Origin: Winslowiella toletana
GTDB lineage: Bacteria; Pseudomonadota; Gammaproteobacteria; Enterobacterales; Enterobacteriaceae
Direction of reading: 5' to 3'
Length of the DNA stretch: 64,000 bases
Assembly (NCBI RefSeq): GCF_017875465.1
Contig: NZ_JAGGMQ010000001.1
Span: 2,108,001 to 2,172,000, forward strand
Under the pieces are notes generated by a model that saw nothing but the letters and a program-made list of their open reading frames with translations, searched no databases and had not been told where the DNA came from. Made by a program: the position numbers and the translations under genes. Positions 10,013 through 17,751 of this stretch are shown in pieces; the stretch's first letter is position 1; every line of letters begins with the position of its first letter.

Positions 10013-10054
10013 TTAAGCGTCGTAAGGGATTTCTTTTAATTGCGCGGTACATCT
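10013..10054 (-). pseudogene. Possible C-terminal remnant of a third LprI-like immunity gene
   Basis: On the minus strand a short open stretch encodes RCTAQLKEIPYDA and then a stop. The two intact LprI-like genes just upstream end in QLKQIPYQ and MIRQMPY, so this tail looks like the last dozen codons of another family copy. An in-frame stop lies immediately before it and no upstream domain remains. The similarity covers only about eight residues, so this is tentative. Confidence 0.4.
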
Positions 10055-10122
10055 CTAATATGGCTAATTAAGCGTTCTGATAGCAGAAGTCATTAATTAG
10101 CCATTTATAATCTGTTCGATGA

Positions 10123-10521
10123 TCAGTACGGCATCTGCCTGATCATTTCGGTACGCTCTTTATCGATACGAATGATACACAGATTCACAGCAACCGCATT
10201 AGCATTACTGCCTTCTTCTGCGGCAAATGCTTCCAGCTTACACTGACCGTCACGATATTTAAGCCAGCTGCGCTGAGTATCGACAACGGTGGCGACGTAT
10301 TCATCGGCCAACTGCTTCTGCGCCCCATACATCTGCACAATACGTTTTTTGGCAACCGCGTATTCTTTATTGAGATCATTTTCCGCCAGTTTTTTCTGCT
10401 GCACTGTACATTGATAAAGCGCACCATCGGAAGGCTCATTAGAGCAAATATCTTCGGCAAAAGCCGAAGCACTTACGCTAAGTGCTAATACGGTCACTAT
10501 GCATCCATAACCCAACTTCAT
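10123..10521 (-). CDS. Periplasmic LprI-like (DUF1311) protein, probable immunity to T6SS muramidase (copy A)
   Basis: The LprI/DUF1311 family includes an inhibitor of lysozyme. This 132-residue protein has a signal peptide (MKLGYGCIVTVLALSVSASA), four conserved cysteines, and a signature SWLKYRDGQCKLEAF shared almost residue for residue with the next gene upstream. It ends MIRQMPY. The chosen ATG has AGGA at normal spacing; a start 13 codons further upstream would put a charged stretch before the signal peptide. It is the last gene of a run that begins with a lysozyme-domain effector, so the likely role is to protect the cell's own periplasm. Which effector it neutralises is inference. Confidence 0.8.
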   Translation of the reverse strand: MKLGYGCIVTVLALSVSASAFAEDICSNEPSDGALYQCTVQQKKLAENDLNKEYAVAKKRIVQMYGAQKQLADEYVATVVDTQRSWLKYRDGQCKLEAFAAEEGSNANAVAVNLCIIRIDKERTEMIRQMPY

Positions 10522-10595
10522 AAAAATTCCTGTATCCCGTTGGCTGGCTGACGACAGCAAAGCTGCTTGCTGTCGTCATGCATTTCAGCGTGTTA

Positions 10596-10994
10596 TCACT
10601 GATAAGGGATCTGCTTTAACTGCTCAACGCGCTGCTGGTTGATCTGGCTGATACAGTTGTTGGTCAGTGTGTCATAAGCAGGGGTGCCCTCTTCGGCGAG
10701 GAAGGCCTGCATCTTGCACTGATTGTCACGGTACTTCAGCCAGCCACGCTGCGAATCAAGCAGGTTCTGCTGATAGGTTTTTTGCAGTTTATCATCAGCC
10801 TTATAAGCCGTAGTGATACGAGCTTTGGCCTCGGTCCAGGCTTTATTTAACGCCTGCTCCGCCGCTTCTTTACCCTGCTTTGCACAACTGTCGATCTGCG
10901 CGCTGACGTCAGGACTGGAACAATCCGCAGCCCAAACCGATGTACTGAGACCCATGCCAGCAAGCATTGCGGCAGCGATTAAAATTTTCTTCAT
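10596..10994 (-). CDS. Periplasmic LprI-like (DUF1311) protein, probable cognate immunity to the neighbouring effector (copy B)
   Basis: The 132-residue product has a signal peptide ending SVWA-ADC, four cysteines in the same positions as copy A, and the family core GWLKYRDNQCKMQAF followed by AEEGT. It ends QLKQIPYQ. It starts 11 bases after the stop of the PG-binding/lysozyme-domain gene, the usual effector-then-immunity arrangement. Copies A and B are clearly paralogous, probably from a tandem duplication. Binding to the effector has not been shown; it follows from the LprI family's lysozyme inhibition and the tight linkage. Confidence 0.83.
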   Translation of the reverse strand: MKKILIAAAMLAGMGLSTSVWAADCSSPDVSAQIDSCAKQGKEAAEQALNKAWTEAKARITTAYKADDKLQKTYQQNLLDSQRGWLKYRDNQCKMQAFLAEEGTPAYDTLTNNCISQINQQRVEQLKQIPYQ

Positions 10995-11005
10995 AACACG
11001 CCCTG

Positions 11006-11890
11006 TTAACGGTTTTTCTTTAAGTAACCAGCCCGGTTACGACCAGCTTCATAACTCATCATGGTAGCACTGTGTTCTATATAATAAATCAGCGTATCCA
11101 CATCGTTAGTCATGCCTGCTTTCATCGGTGGCTCACCTTTGGTAAAGCCCTGATAAACAAAGTCCACCAGAATATCGCGAATCACCGGCTTTAAACTATC
11201 CCATTGTGTACGTTCAGGATATTGCCCGGTCCAGTTGTCATAATTGCTGCGGGCGCGCTGAACGTAATCCGGGTAGATCAGTTCAAACAACCGAACCTGC
11301 TGCTGGTGACTGATGGTTCCGGTACTGTTGCGGTTATGGATAACGAACTGGTTGGCCTGCTCGCCTTTTTTTCCTGCACCTTTGGACAGCAGAGTAGCCT
11401 GATGCGCCGGTATGCCTGCCTGCACCAGCTGATTGTAAACGCTGGCCTCGCTACGTTCACCCATATCATAGCCACGTCCAAGGGTAACCCCTGATTTGGC
11501 ATTGCCCGGCCAGTGGATATAACGGCTAAAGAAGGCTTTGTTAGGTATATCTTTGCCTTCAGCATCAAAGGTTACTTGTCCGGCGCTGACGGTCAGCGTA
11601 CCGGAGGAAGGATGATTATCGATCGGTGCAGCAGGCGCAGCACTGGCGGGTGGGCGACCCGGTGCAGTTCCACGGAACAGATGAGTATAAGTTTTGCCAT
11701 TCACATCCACGATGCCATCGGCGCGCATAAAGCGACCCTGAAAATCTTTAATCGCCTGAATGGTTTTCGGGCCAATCCGGCCGTCATCACGAATTTGCGG
11801 AAAACCGTTGCGCTGTAATAGCTGCTGAACTTTTTTCACATCACCGTATTGGTTTTTACCACCCAACCCCACTGAACCTAAGATACTCAT
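11006..11890 (-). CDS. Putative T6SS effector: peptidoglycan-binding domain plus lysozyme/pesticin-like muramidase domain (E1)
   Basis: The 294-residue protein has no signal peptide, as expected for T6SS cargo. Residues about 13-68 form a PG_binding_1 domain (DVKKVQQLLQRNGFP, then DGRIGPKTIQAIKDFQ). Residues about 115-290 look like a lysozyme-superfamily domain of the pesticin type: WPGNAKSGVTLGRGYDMGER carries the glycine-rich turn and Asp region, and a later helix reads RDILVDFVYQG. Cleavage of glycan strands in the target periplasm is the expected activity. Its position between fha and hcp, directly before two LprI-like genes, supports an effector role. The exact glycosidase family is uncertain. 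Confidence 0.82.
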   Translation of the reverse strand: MSILGSVGLGGKNQYGDVKKVQQLLQRNGFPQIRDDGRIGPKTIQAIKDFQGRFMRADGIVDVNGKTYTHLFRGTAPGRPPASAAPAAPIDNHPSSGTLTVSAGQVTFDAEGKDIPNKAFFSRYIHWPGNAKSGVTLGRGYDMGERSEASVYNQLVQAGIPAHQATLLSKGAGKKGEQANQFVIHNRNSTGTISHQQQVRLFELIYPDYVQRARSNYDNWTGQYPERTQWDSLKPVIRDILVDFVYQGFTKGEPPMKAGMTNDVDTLIYYIEHSATMMSYEAGRNRAGYLKKNR

Positions 11891-12056
11891 TTTATTTCCT
11901 CATTTATTATTAATATCTTTTGCAAGCGATTTAATACTATTTCATGCAAGAAAACACTTTAATTCAGAGAAGCCCGGTGATAACCAGAATGTGCCAGTAT
12001 ATTGATTACTGGCATGGCAATTATCAGCACTCCTGCATCAAAATCGAGTCTGTTTT

Positions 12057-12869
12057 TTAATAGGGAACAGATGTCGGTTCATTTAGAATATTCGCCAGCG
12101 TCTCAAGTCGGTCGCTCATGCTTTGTTGTAAGCACTGCTGATCACTGGTGCAGGTATCTCGACTTTTTAGCCAGATCTTTTGGCTGCCTTCAATTTGTTT
12201 TAAAATATCATTACCGCCTATCTCTTTAGCCATTTTTCGGGTCGTCTGATATGAATGATTAACACTCGTATCCCAGGCTGCGAGTTGATAGTTTGAACAA
12301 ATCGTTTTTTCAGCAGGCGTAGATGCTTTTTCACAATTAAACGAAGGTTTAATATTTTCCTTCTGGACTGCCTGTAATTGCAGAACGGTACCATCGGCCC
12401 AGTTCATTAAAATTTCGGTTGGGGAAATCATCGCCACAGAGGTTGGCACACCATCCCCTCCGGCAAAGTAACCTGTCTTACATTGCACATCAATCAGCTT
12501 AATATTGTGGTCGGCTATGTCTTTCAGGTCATAGTCTTCTGCACTGGCCGAGTTTCCAGCACCTACGGTCTTGCCAATAAAATCTTCGACTGATTGATTG
12601 CTAATAGAGTAAGCAGGCTGTTGGCAATCGATAAAAAAGGGATAGCCACTTGTAATACCATTATCACTAAACTGAATAAAACGCCCTACCAGACGATCAT
12701 CGTTACGCTGATAATAGAGTCTCCTCTGAGCATAATCATAAATTTTTACTTTTTGTACCTGCCAGAGCTTGCTCTCAAGACCGGTATCTTTTATCGCTGA
12801 TTTAGCACCATGAGAATACAGTCCAATGATAAACATAGCCGCCATGAGAAACTGAAGTTTATTTTTCAT
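12057..12869 (-). CDS. Exported protein with C-terminal LprI-like domain, probable immunity to the second lysozyme effector
   Basis: The 270-residue product has a signal peptide (hydrophobic residues about 8-24), a unique domain of about 150 residues, and a C-terminal DUF1311-type segment. The latter starts at about residue 178 with FNCEKASTPAEKTICSN and includes KIWLKSRDTCTSDQQC, matching the WLKYRD-QC core of the two shorter LprI-like proteins. Its ATG overlaps the stop of the upstream lysozyme-domain gene by four bases (ATGA), a strong sign of an effector/immunity pair. The extra N-terminal domain is unlike the neighbouring immunity proteins and is not recognised. Confidence 0.8.
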   Translation of the reverse strand: MKNKLQFLMAAMFIIGLYSHGAKSAIKDTGLESKLWQVQKVKIYDYAQRRLYYQRNDDRLVGRFIQFSDNGITSGYPFFIDCQQPAYSISNQSVEDFIGKTVGAGNSASAEDYDLKDIADHNIKLIDVQCKTGYFAGGDGVPTSVAMISPTEILMNWADGTVLQLQAVQKENIKPSFNCEKASTPAEKTICSNYQLAAWDTSVNHSYQTTRKMAKEIGGNDILKQIEGSQKIWLKSRDTCTSDQQCLQQSMSDRLETLANILNEPTSVPY

Positions 12870-13693
12870 CCGTAAATTCCTTTTAAATAAAGATCAACTT
12901 CATATCTTCTTCGGTTTATTAATCCTTTACTTTTACTTCCGCCAGACAAAACAATGCGTTTAATCAAATCCATAGCGTCTGAAATCCTTCCTTGATTGAT
13001 AAAAGAACAGACTGCATCAAGACTTGATGCGGGGTTATAAGCGAACGAAACCAGTGCGTCAAATTCATACTGCGTAAGGTTTACAAATATTCTATTTTTT
13101 ACCGATCGAATATAATTCGGAACAGTAAGTTTAAGTAGCTCAATTTCCTGGGATGCCGAAAGTTTTACAAGTGCATGATTGTTTTCAGCAAATGTCCTTG
13201 CAGGAATACCAGATACCCCAGATGCCTTACTTATTTGTTCTGCAGTATTAATATCCAGCCCAAGAGATATCATTCTTTCTTTTATTTCAGAAGTTGTTCT
13301 GTGTTTCATATCGTAGCCGGGGCCAAGCGTGACACCACTTGAACCGCCAGGAAAATGAAGATAACAACTAATACCGGGAGCAGCCTCGCGGCGAAACAAA
13401 AACGCTATCCCAGATTCAGAAAGGTTCATCACACCTGCATGCTGGCGTCCGGCAACGCCTCCAATTGGCGGCTGAGGCGCGCGTGTCTGCACTCGCTTGC
13501 CCAGGCTGATAAAAGTCTTTCTACCGACAATACCATCAGGGTATAAACCATTTCTTGCCTGATATTGTTTTACAGCTAATTCTGTTCTGTAGCCGAAAAT
13601 ACGATCGGGAATAACATTAATTCCCTTCGCCTTCAGCATTTCCTGTAATTCTTTGACAGCTTCACCGCGGTCGCCTTTCCTTAGCAACATCAT
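12866..13693 (-). CDS. Putative T6SS effector: peptidoglycan-binding domain plus lysozyme-like domain (E2)
   Basis: The 275-residue protein lacks a signal peptide. Residues about 5-65 form a PG_binding_1 domain (GDRGEAVKELQEMLKAKG, then GRKTFISLGK). From about residue 95 a lysozyme-like domain begins, with RREAAPG carrying a candidate catalytic Glu, GGSSGVTLGPGYDMKHR carrying the conserved turn and Asp, then LTQYEFDALVSFAYNP, which is typical of GH24/T4-lysozyme folds. It shares the GVTLGxGYDM motif and domain order with E1 but diverges elsewhere. AT-rich codon use suggests recent acquisition. It lies directly downstream of hcp behind a terminator and overlaps its likely immunity gene by four bases. 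Confidence 0.82.
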   Translation of the reverse strand: MMLLRKGDRGEAVKELQEMLKAKGINVIPDRIFGYRTELAVKQYQARNGLYPDGIVGRKTFISLGKRVQTRAPQPPIGGVAGRQHAGVMNLSESGIAFLFRREAAPGISCYLHFPGGSSGVTLGPGYDMKHRTTSEIKERMISLGLDINTAEQISKASGVSGIPARTFAENNHALVKLSASQEIELLKLTVPNYIRSVKNRIFVNLTQYEFDALVSFAYNPASSLDAVCSFINQGRISDAMDLIKRIVLSGGSKSKGLINRRRYEVDLYLKGIYG

Positions 13694-13787
13694 ATTAAAT
13701 CCTTTTTATATCGTTAGTTCAAACGGTTAATTGCACATTATATATACTCTGATAACGATTTAGAAAAATAGATCATGTGAATAATAT

Positions 13788-13814
13788 TAAAATCCCCCCA
13801 TTACGGGGGGATTT
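13788..13814 (-). terminator. Rho-independent terminator after hcp
   Basis: Arms of ten bases (AAATCCCCCC and its complement) enclose a five-base loop and are followed on the minus strand by a short T-rich run (ATTTT, then AATATT). It lies seven bases past the hcp stop. It would let hcp be transcribed at high level as a separate message, with limited read-through into the E2 effector. Confidence 0.85.
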
Positions 13815-13820
13815 GCATTA

Positions 13821-14303
13821 TTACGCTTCTTTGTTGCCTTTGATGTCCCAGCCAGCGCTGGTTTCTGCGCCTTTACCACCGGAAGAGCTCTGCTCCCAGT
13901 ACTGCTGTTTCACTTTAGATGCCTGGAATGCGTAGGTTACGCCCAGGGTGTCGTCGTGTTCTGAACCCACGAACTGCACAGAAGTTACCAGCACGTCTTC
14001 CAGGGTAATGCGGGTATATTCAACCTGCGTACCGCCAGCTTTAGCGACAGACACTTCAACTTTGGTCAGGTGCTTACCGCTTGCGCAGTTTTTCAGAATA
14101 GCCGTAACCGCTTTATCGATTTTGGCGTTAACGCTCAGGTCGTTAAAGTTTACTTTACCGGCACCGCCGCCGCCGCCCACTGACATATTGCCTGGCTGTG
14201 AAGCGCCCCAGGAGAAAGAATTGATATCAATCCATCCGGTGTGATTAGAATCTTTAGATTCACCCGTTACACCGTCAACCTTCAAATACATATCAATAGC
14301 CAT
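13821..14303 (-). CDS. hcp: T6SS inner-tube protein Hcp (TssD)
   Basis: Hcp hexamers stack to form the expelled tube and also chaperone small effectors in their lumen. The 160-residue product begins MAIDMYLKVDGVTGESKDS, the classic Hcp opening, followed by HTGWIDINSFSWGASQPG and a glycine run, then VSVAKAGGTQVEYTRITLED. Length is typical. It is flanked by its own terminator and a long upstream region, which suggests monocistronic expression. It borders an effector/immunity zone. Confidence 0.97.
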   Translation of the reverse strand: MAIDMYLKVDGVTGESKDSNHTGWIDINSFSWGASQPGNMSVGGGGGAGKVNFNDLSVNAKIDKAVTAILKNCASGKHLTKVEVSVAKAGGTQVEYTRITLEDVLVTSVQFVGSEHDDTLGVTYAFQASKVKQQYWEQSSSGGKGAETSAGWDIKGNKEA

Positions 14304-14675
14304 AGTTATCTACTCTTGTTTAGTTAACATTGTTGCTTTCGGAGAAAAGCATCGGTATGGCAAACAGGAAAGCATGGGGCTTAATAAAACCATCCATATT
14401 TTACCTCTGCCTCAACCTGATTACCTTAAATAAGCTAACCAGGATTACTGGCGCGTTAATAATACCAACCCGCCAGCTTGCCTCAATATCTGAAATATCC
14501 AAATCAGATGAGGCGAATAAACACAAGACCAGTAAATGGCCGGGCTTTATTTGTGAAAATTCGAAACATCTGACGCTACAGGAGACTCAATTGAGGAAAG
14601 ATTATATTTTATCCACCATTAATGGTGGCCATTAGCAAAGGATGAAATTTACACTAACATTGAATGATTGCTATT
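14304..14675. other. Non-coding region upstream of hcp
   Basis: About 370 AT-rich bases between the hcp start and the broken small exported gene. No convincing gene is seen; a 101-codon plus-strand frame is present but lacks a ribosome site and family features. The hcp promoter must lie here, but I cannot place it reliably. Confidence 0.6.
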
Positions 14676-15049
14676 TTATTTCATCCTGCCAATATCATGA
14701 GAAATAACTTTATCATTTTCAGTGACGATATAATCCCAAAACCCGTCTCTTTCTGTGTTGGGATAAAATGAGTAAAGGTACTTTCCATTCGAAAAAACAT
14801 AACCCTGAAAATCACAAACATCAGGACAATTTGTGTTTACCGTTTTCCGTTCAGTTTTATCGCACTGCCATTTTTAAGACTGACTGACTTCAGTGACACT
14901 TTATCACAACTGACATTACCCTCATCGCAGAGAAACTTAATTTCGGCGTGATATTTTTCACCGGAAAAAGATACTGTGTATTCCGCCCGCACTAAGCCGG
15001 AAAATAACAGTAATGAGACAAATAGTGGTAATTTATTGATTGTCATCAC
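14676..15049 (-). pseudogene. Frameshifted small exported protein of the immunity zone
   Basis: The frame opens with a signal peptide (MMTINKLPLFVSLLLFSGLV, then RAEYTV) and continues with a Cys-containing domain (FLCDEGNVSCDKV) until a premature stop after KLNGKR (stop at 14837-14839). Reading on in another frame immediately gives TVNTNCPDVCDFQGYVFSNG and FYPNTERDGFWDYIVTEN, ending GRMK at 14676, which is coherent protein sequence. One extra A in the run GGAAAAC would join the two halves into about 124 residues. This is either a real one-base deletion or a sequencing error. An exported, Cys-rich small protein beside tai4 suggests an immunity protein, which is inference. Confidence 0.75.
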
Positions 15050-15085
15050 CTACATATCCTTATGATTCTCGATTCAACCACCTGC

Positions 15086-15520
15086 TCAGGGGTTATCCTG
15101 ATACCAGGTTCTGGTAGCATCGCCAACAATAACCTGATGGGATAACGTTGCCAGTTGCTTACTGTGATACATACGCAGACAGTTAAGGGTGGGTCCTTTA
15201 CTGGCGTTGCTGATTTCACTATGCGAAGGATTTACACGATCTTTATAAGCATCAATCAACTTGTTGATTTTGCTGTCGCCATTTTCCATATTAAGTGGGA
15301 TCCATTCTCTCAGTGCGTTTGCGGTACGCGCAGCGTCGAGCGAAAAAGCTTTATCCTCTGTCGAAATCTGGGCCAGGCAACGCGACAGGGCTAATTCTCT
15401 GACGACCTGATGGTATGGCATTGACTTAATAAACCCCACTGGATCGGCATCATCTTTTGCCTGAACAGAAACAGACATAACTAAAGTAGCAATCAGCAAA
15501 CTCGACTGTTTGTTTATCAT
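15086..15520 (-). CDS. Tai4-family T6SS amidase immunity protein, apparently orphan
   Basis: Tai4 proteins sit in the periplasm and inhibit the peptidoglycan amidase effector Tae4. The 144-residue product has a signal peptide (MINKQSSLLIATLVMSVSVQ) and then the pattern of this family: ALSRCLAQI, a middle ANALREWIPLN helix, LIDAYKDR, and LNCLRMYHSKQLATLSHQV near the end, with the two conserved cysteines. The chosen start is 14 codons inside the longest frame because the signal peptide begins there. No Tae4 gene is visible on either side, so it may be an orphan that protects against neighbours' effectors, or its effector has been lost. Confidence 0.75.
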   Translation of the reverse strand: MINKQSSLLIATLVMSVSVQAKDDADPVGFIKSMPYHQVVRELALSRCLAQISTEDKAFSLDAARTANALREWIPLNMENGDSKINKLIDAYKDRVNPSHSEISNASKGPTLNCLRMYHSKQLATLSHQVIVGDATRTWYQDNP

Positions 15521-15552
15521 GGCAAAATCCAAAAATTCGCCGGAGCTGGGGT

Positions 15553-15592
15553 GGGGGAGCAAATATTGGCTGCCGTGCCGATTTGCTCCCCC
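15553..15592. repeat. Inverted repeat between tssC and tai4 genes
   Basis: Perfect 12-base arms (GGGGGAGCAAAT and its complement) separated by 16 bases. It lies just upstream of the tai4 start and beside a second hairpin. There is no T-run, so termination is uncertain; a REP-like palindrome is possible. Confidence 0.55.
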
Positions 15593-15599
15593 ATCCTGA

Positions 15600-15622
15600 C
15601 CTTCCCCCGAAACGGGGGAAGG
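15600..15622. terminator. Perfect hairpin downstream of tssC
   Basis: Nine-base arms (CCTTCCCCC and its complement) with a five-base loop, located 20 bases past the tssC stop. No U-run follows on the minus strand, so it may stabilise the tssB-tssC mRNA 3' end rather than terminate. The same CCTTCCCCC arm recurs in the hairpin after uspA. Confidence 0.5.
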
Positions 15623-15641
15623 GACAGAACGCCGCCAGTGA

Positions 15642-17141
15642 TTACACTTCGCTGGACTTCAGCGATGGCAGTTTGGAGACCAGACGCAGAGAAACGGTCA
15701 GGCCTTCCAGCTGATAGTGCGGACGCAGGAAGAACTTAGCGGTGTAGTAACCCGGGTTGTCCTCAATCTCTTCCACCTGCACCTCGGCAGCCGCCAGCGG
15801 CTTACGTGATTTGGTTTCCTGCGAGGAGTTGGCCGGATCGCCATCCACATAGTTCATCACCCAGTCATTCAGCCAGCGCTCCATCTCGTCGCGCTCACGG
15901 AAGGAACCGATTTTGTCACGCACAATACACTTCAGGTAATGCGCGAAACGGCAGCAGGCGAACAGGTATGGCAGACGCGCCGCCAGACGGGCATTGGCCG
16001 TGGCATCCGCATCGTAGTACTCCGCAGGTTTTTGCAGTGACTGTGCGCCAATAAAGGCGGCAAAGTCAGAGTTTTTGCGATGCACCAGCGGCATAAAGCC
16101 ATTCTGCGCCAGCTCGGCCTCGCGGCGGTCACTGATGGCGATTTCGGTCGGACATTTCATATCCACACCGCCGTCGTCGCTCGGGAAAGTGTGGCATGGC
16201 AGGTTTTCTACCGCACCGCCAGATTCCACACCGCGAATCGAGGTACACCAGCCATACTCTTTAAATGAGCGGTTGATATTGGTTGCCATCGCATAAGCGG
16301 CGTTGGTCCAGGTGTAGTTGCTATGGTTAGCGCCATCGGTCTCTTCTTCAAAATCAAAGCTGTCGACCGGGTTGGTGCGGATACCATAAGGCAGACGCGA
16401 CAGGAACCGCGGCATCACCAGCCCCAGATAGCGGGCATCTTCCGATTCGCGCAGGCTACGCCATGCCGCATATTCGGAGTTCTGGAAGATTTTGGTCAGA
16501 TCGCGCGGATTGGCCAGCTCCTGCCAGGATTCCATCTGCATCACGCTCGGTGAAGTACCGGCGATAAACGGACAGTGAGCGGCAGCGCCGATACGCGCCA
16601 GCTCGGCCAGCATCTCCACATCCTGCGGGCTGTGATCGAAGTAGTAATCGCCCACCAGGCAGCCAAACGGCTCGCCACCAAACTGGCCGTACTCTTCTTC
16701 ATAGATCTTCTTAAACAGCGGGCTTTGATCCCAGCCGACGCCTTTATAACGCTTCAGGGTACGGCCCAGCTCCTGCTTAGAGATGCTCATAAAGCGGATT
16801 TTCAGCATCTCGTCGGTTTCAGTGTTATTCACCAGATGATGCAGACCACGCCATGCACCTTCCAGCTTCTGAAACTCATCATGGTGAATAATCTGGTTCA
16901 CCTGTTTTGACAGCTTTTCATCAATTTCACCGATCAGCGCCTGAATGGTGCGGTAAGCATCATCAGAGACGGTAACGGTATTTTCCAGCGCCTGCTGCGC
17001 CAGCGTTTTCACCGCGCTTTCTACCGCACTGCGCGCCTGATCGGTTTTCGGCCGGAACTCTTTATTTAGCAGCGCACTGAATTCATCTTCGCTATAAGCC
17101 GGTGCATTCTGTGGTTGCTGCTGTTGAGAAGATTGGCTCAT
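15642..17141 (-). CDS. tssC: T6SS sheath large subunit TssC (VipB)
   Basis: TssC and TssB form the contractile sheath around the Hcp tube. The 499-residue protein contains FQKLEGAWRGLHHLVNNTET near residue 90, GMxCLVGDYYFDHS-like sequence (FGCLVGDYYFDHSP) near 160, and a C-terminal half ending with PGYYTAKFFLRPHYQLEGL, all hallmark TssC segments. Length is typical. The start lies four bases from the tssB stop, so the two are cotranscribed. Confidence 0.97.
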   Translation of the reverse strand: MSQSSQQQQPQNAPAYSEDEFSALLNKEFRPKTDQARSAVESAVKTLAQQALENTVTVSDDAYRTIQALIGEIDEKLSKQVNQIIHHDEFQKLEGAWRGLHHLVNNTETDEMLKIRFMSISKQELGRTLKRYKGVGWDQSPLFKKIYEEEYGQFGGEPFGCLVGDYYFDHSPQDVEMLAELARIGAAAHCPFIAGTSPSVMQMESWQELANPRDLTKIFQNSEYAAWRSLRESEDARYLGLVMPRFLSRLPYGIRTNPVDSFDFEEETDGANHSNYTWTNAAYAMATNINRSFKEYGWCTSIRGVESGGAVENLPCHTFPSDDGGVDMKCPTEIAISDRREAELAQNGFMPLVHRKNSDFAAFIGAQSLQKPAEYYDADATANARLAARLPYLFACCRFAHYLKCIVRDKIGSFRERDEMERWLNDWVMNYVDGDPANSSQETKSRKPLAAAEVQVEEIEDNPGYYTAKFFLRPHYQLEGLTVSLRLVSKLPSLKSSEV

Positions 17142-17144
17142 TGC

Positions 17145-17678
17145 TTACTCCTCGTCAGATTTAGTTGGCTGCTCATCGCCTTTCGGCAGATGGGACAGGG
17201 ATTTCAGCAGAGTGGGATCCTGCAGGATTTTATTAATCAGCTCTTCCGCGCCGTTTTTACCGTCCATATAGGTCAGCAGGTTAGCCAGCTGGGTACGCGC
17301 TTCCAGCAGGTTGCGCAGTGGCTCGACATTGCGGGCAACCGCATCCGGCGAGAAGTCTTCAATGCTGTTAAATGTCAGATCGACATTCAGACGGCCTTCG
17401 CCGGTCAGGGTATTTTCAGCATTAAACGCCACGCGCGGTTTCAGCGATTTCATGCGCTCGTCGAAATTGTCGATATCAATTTCGAGGAACTTGCGCTCAT
17501 CCACGGCTGGCTGGTTTTCCACCGGCTTACCGACCAGATCGGCCATCACGCCCATTACAAAAGGAAGCTGAATTTTGCGTTCGGCGCCATAGACTTCGAC
17601 GTCGTATTCAATCTGCACGCGGGGTGCGCGATTGCGGGCGATAAATTTCTGCCCGCTGCGGGATTTATTTCCTGCCAT
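17145..17678 (-). CDS. tssB: T6SS sheath small subunit TssB (VipA)
   Basis: TssB pairs with TssC in the sheath; in many systems its N-terminus or helix is bound by TagJ or ClpV. The 177-residue product carries APRVQIEYDVEVYGAERKIQ, then LPFVMGVMADLVG and FLEIDIDNFDERM, the family core. Length is slightly above the usual 165. It is separated from tssA by 73 bases and followed immediately by tssC. Confidence 0.96.
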   Translation of the reverse strand: MAGNKSRSGQKFIARNRAPRVQIEYDVEVYGAERKIQLPFVMGVMADLVGKPVENQPAVDERKFLEIDIDNFDERMKSLKPRVAFNAENTLTGEGRLNVDLTFNSIEDFSPDAVARNVEPLRNLLEARTQLANLLTYMDGKNGAEELINKILQDPTLLKSLSHLPKGDEQPTKSDEE

Positions 17679-17751
17679 GGTATTCTCCAGGGGATTACAC
17701 GGTGAAAAATTAGCTGTGGCGGAATCGCTCCATACAGCCTGATTTCAGGGG

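Noticed and set aside
11992..12014. Hairpin TGCCAGTA/TACTGGCA between the two effector modules
   Set aside because: Eight-base arms with no T-run; too weak to call a terminator with confidence.
14330..14635. 101-codon plus-strand frame upstream of hcp
   Set aside because: No ribosome site, no signal or domain, and it lies in the hcp promoter region.
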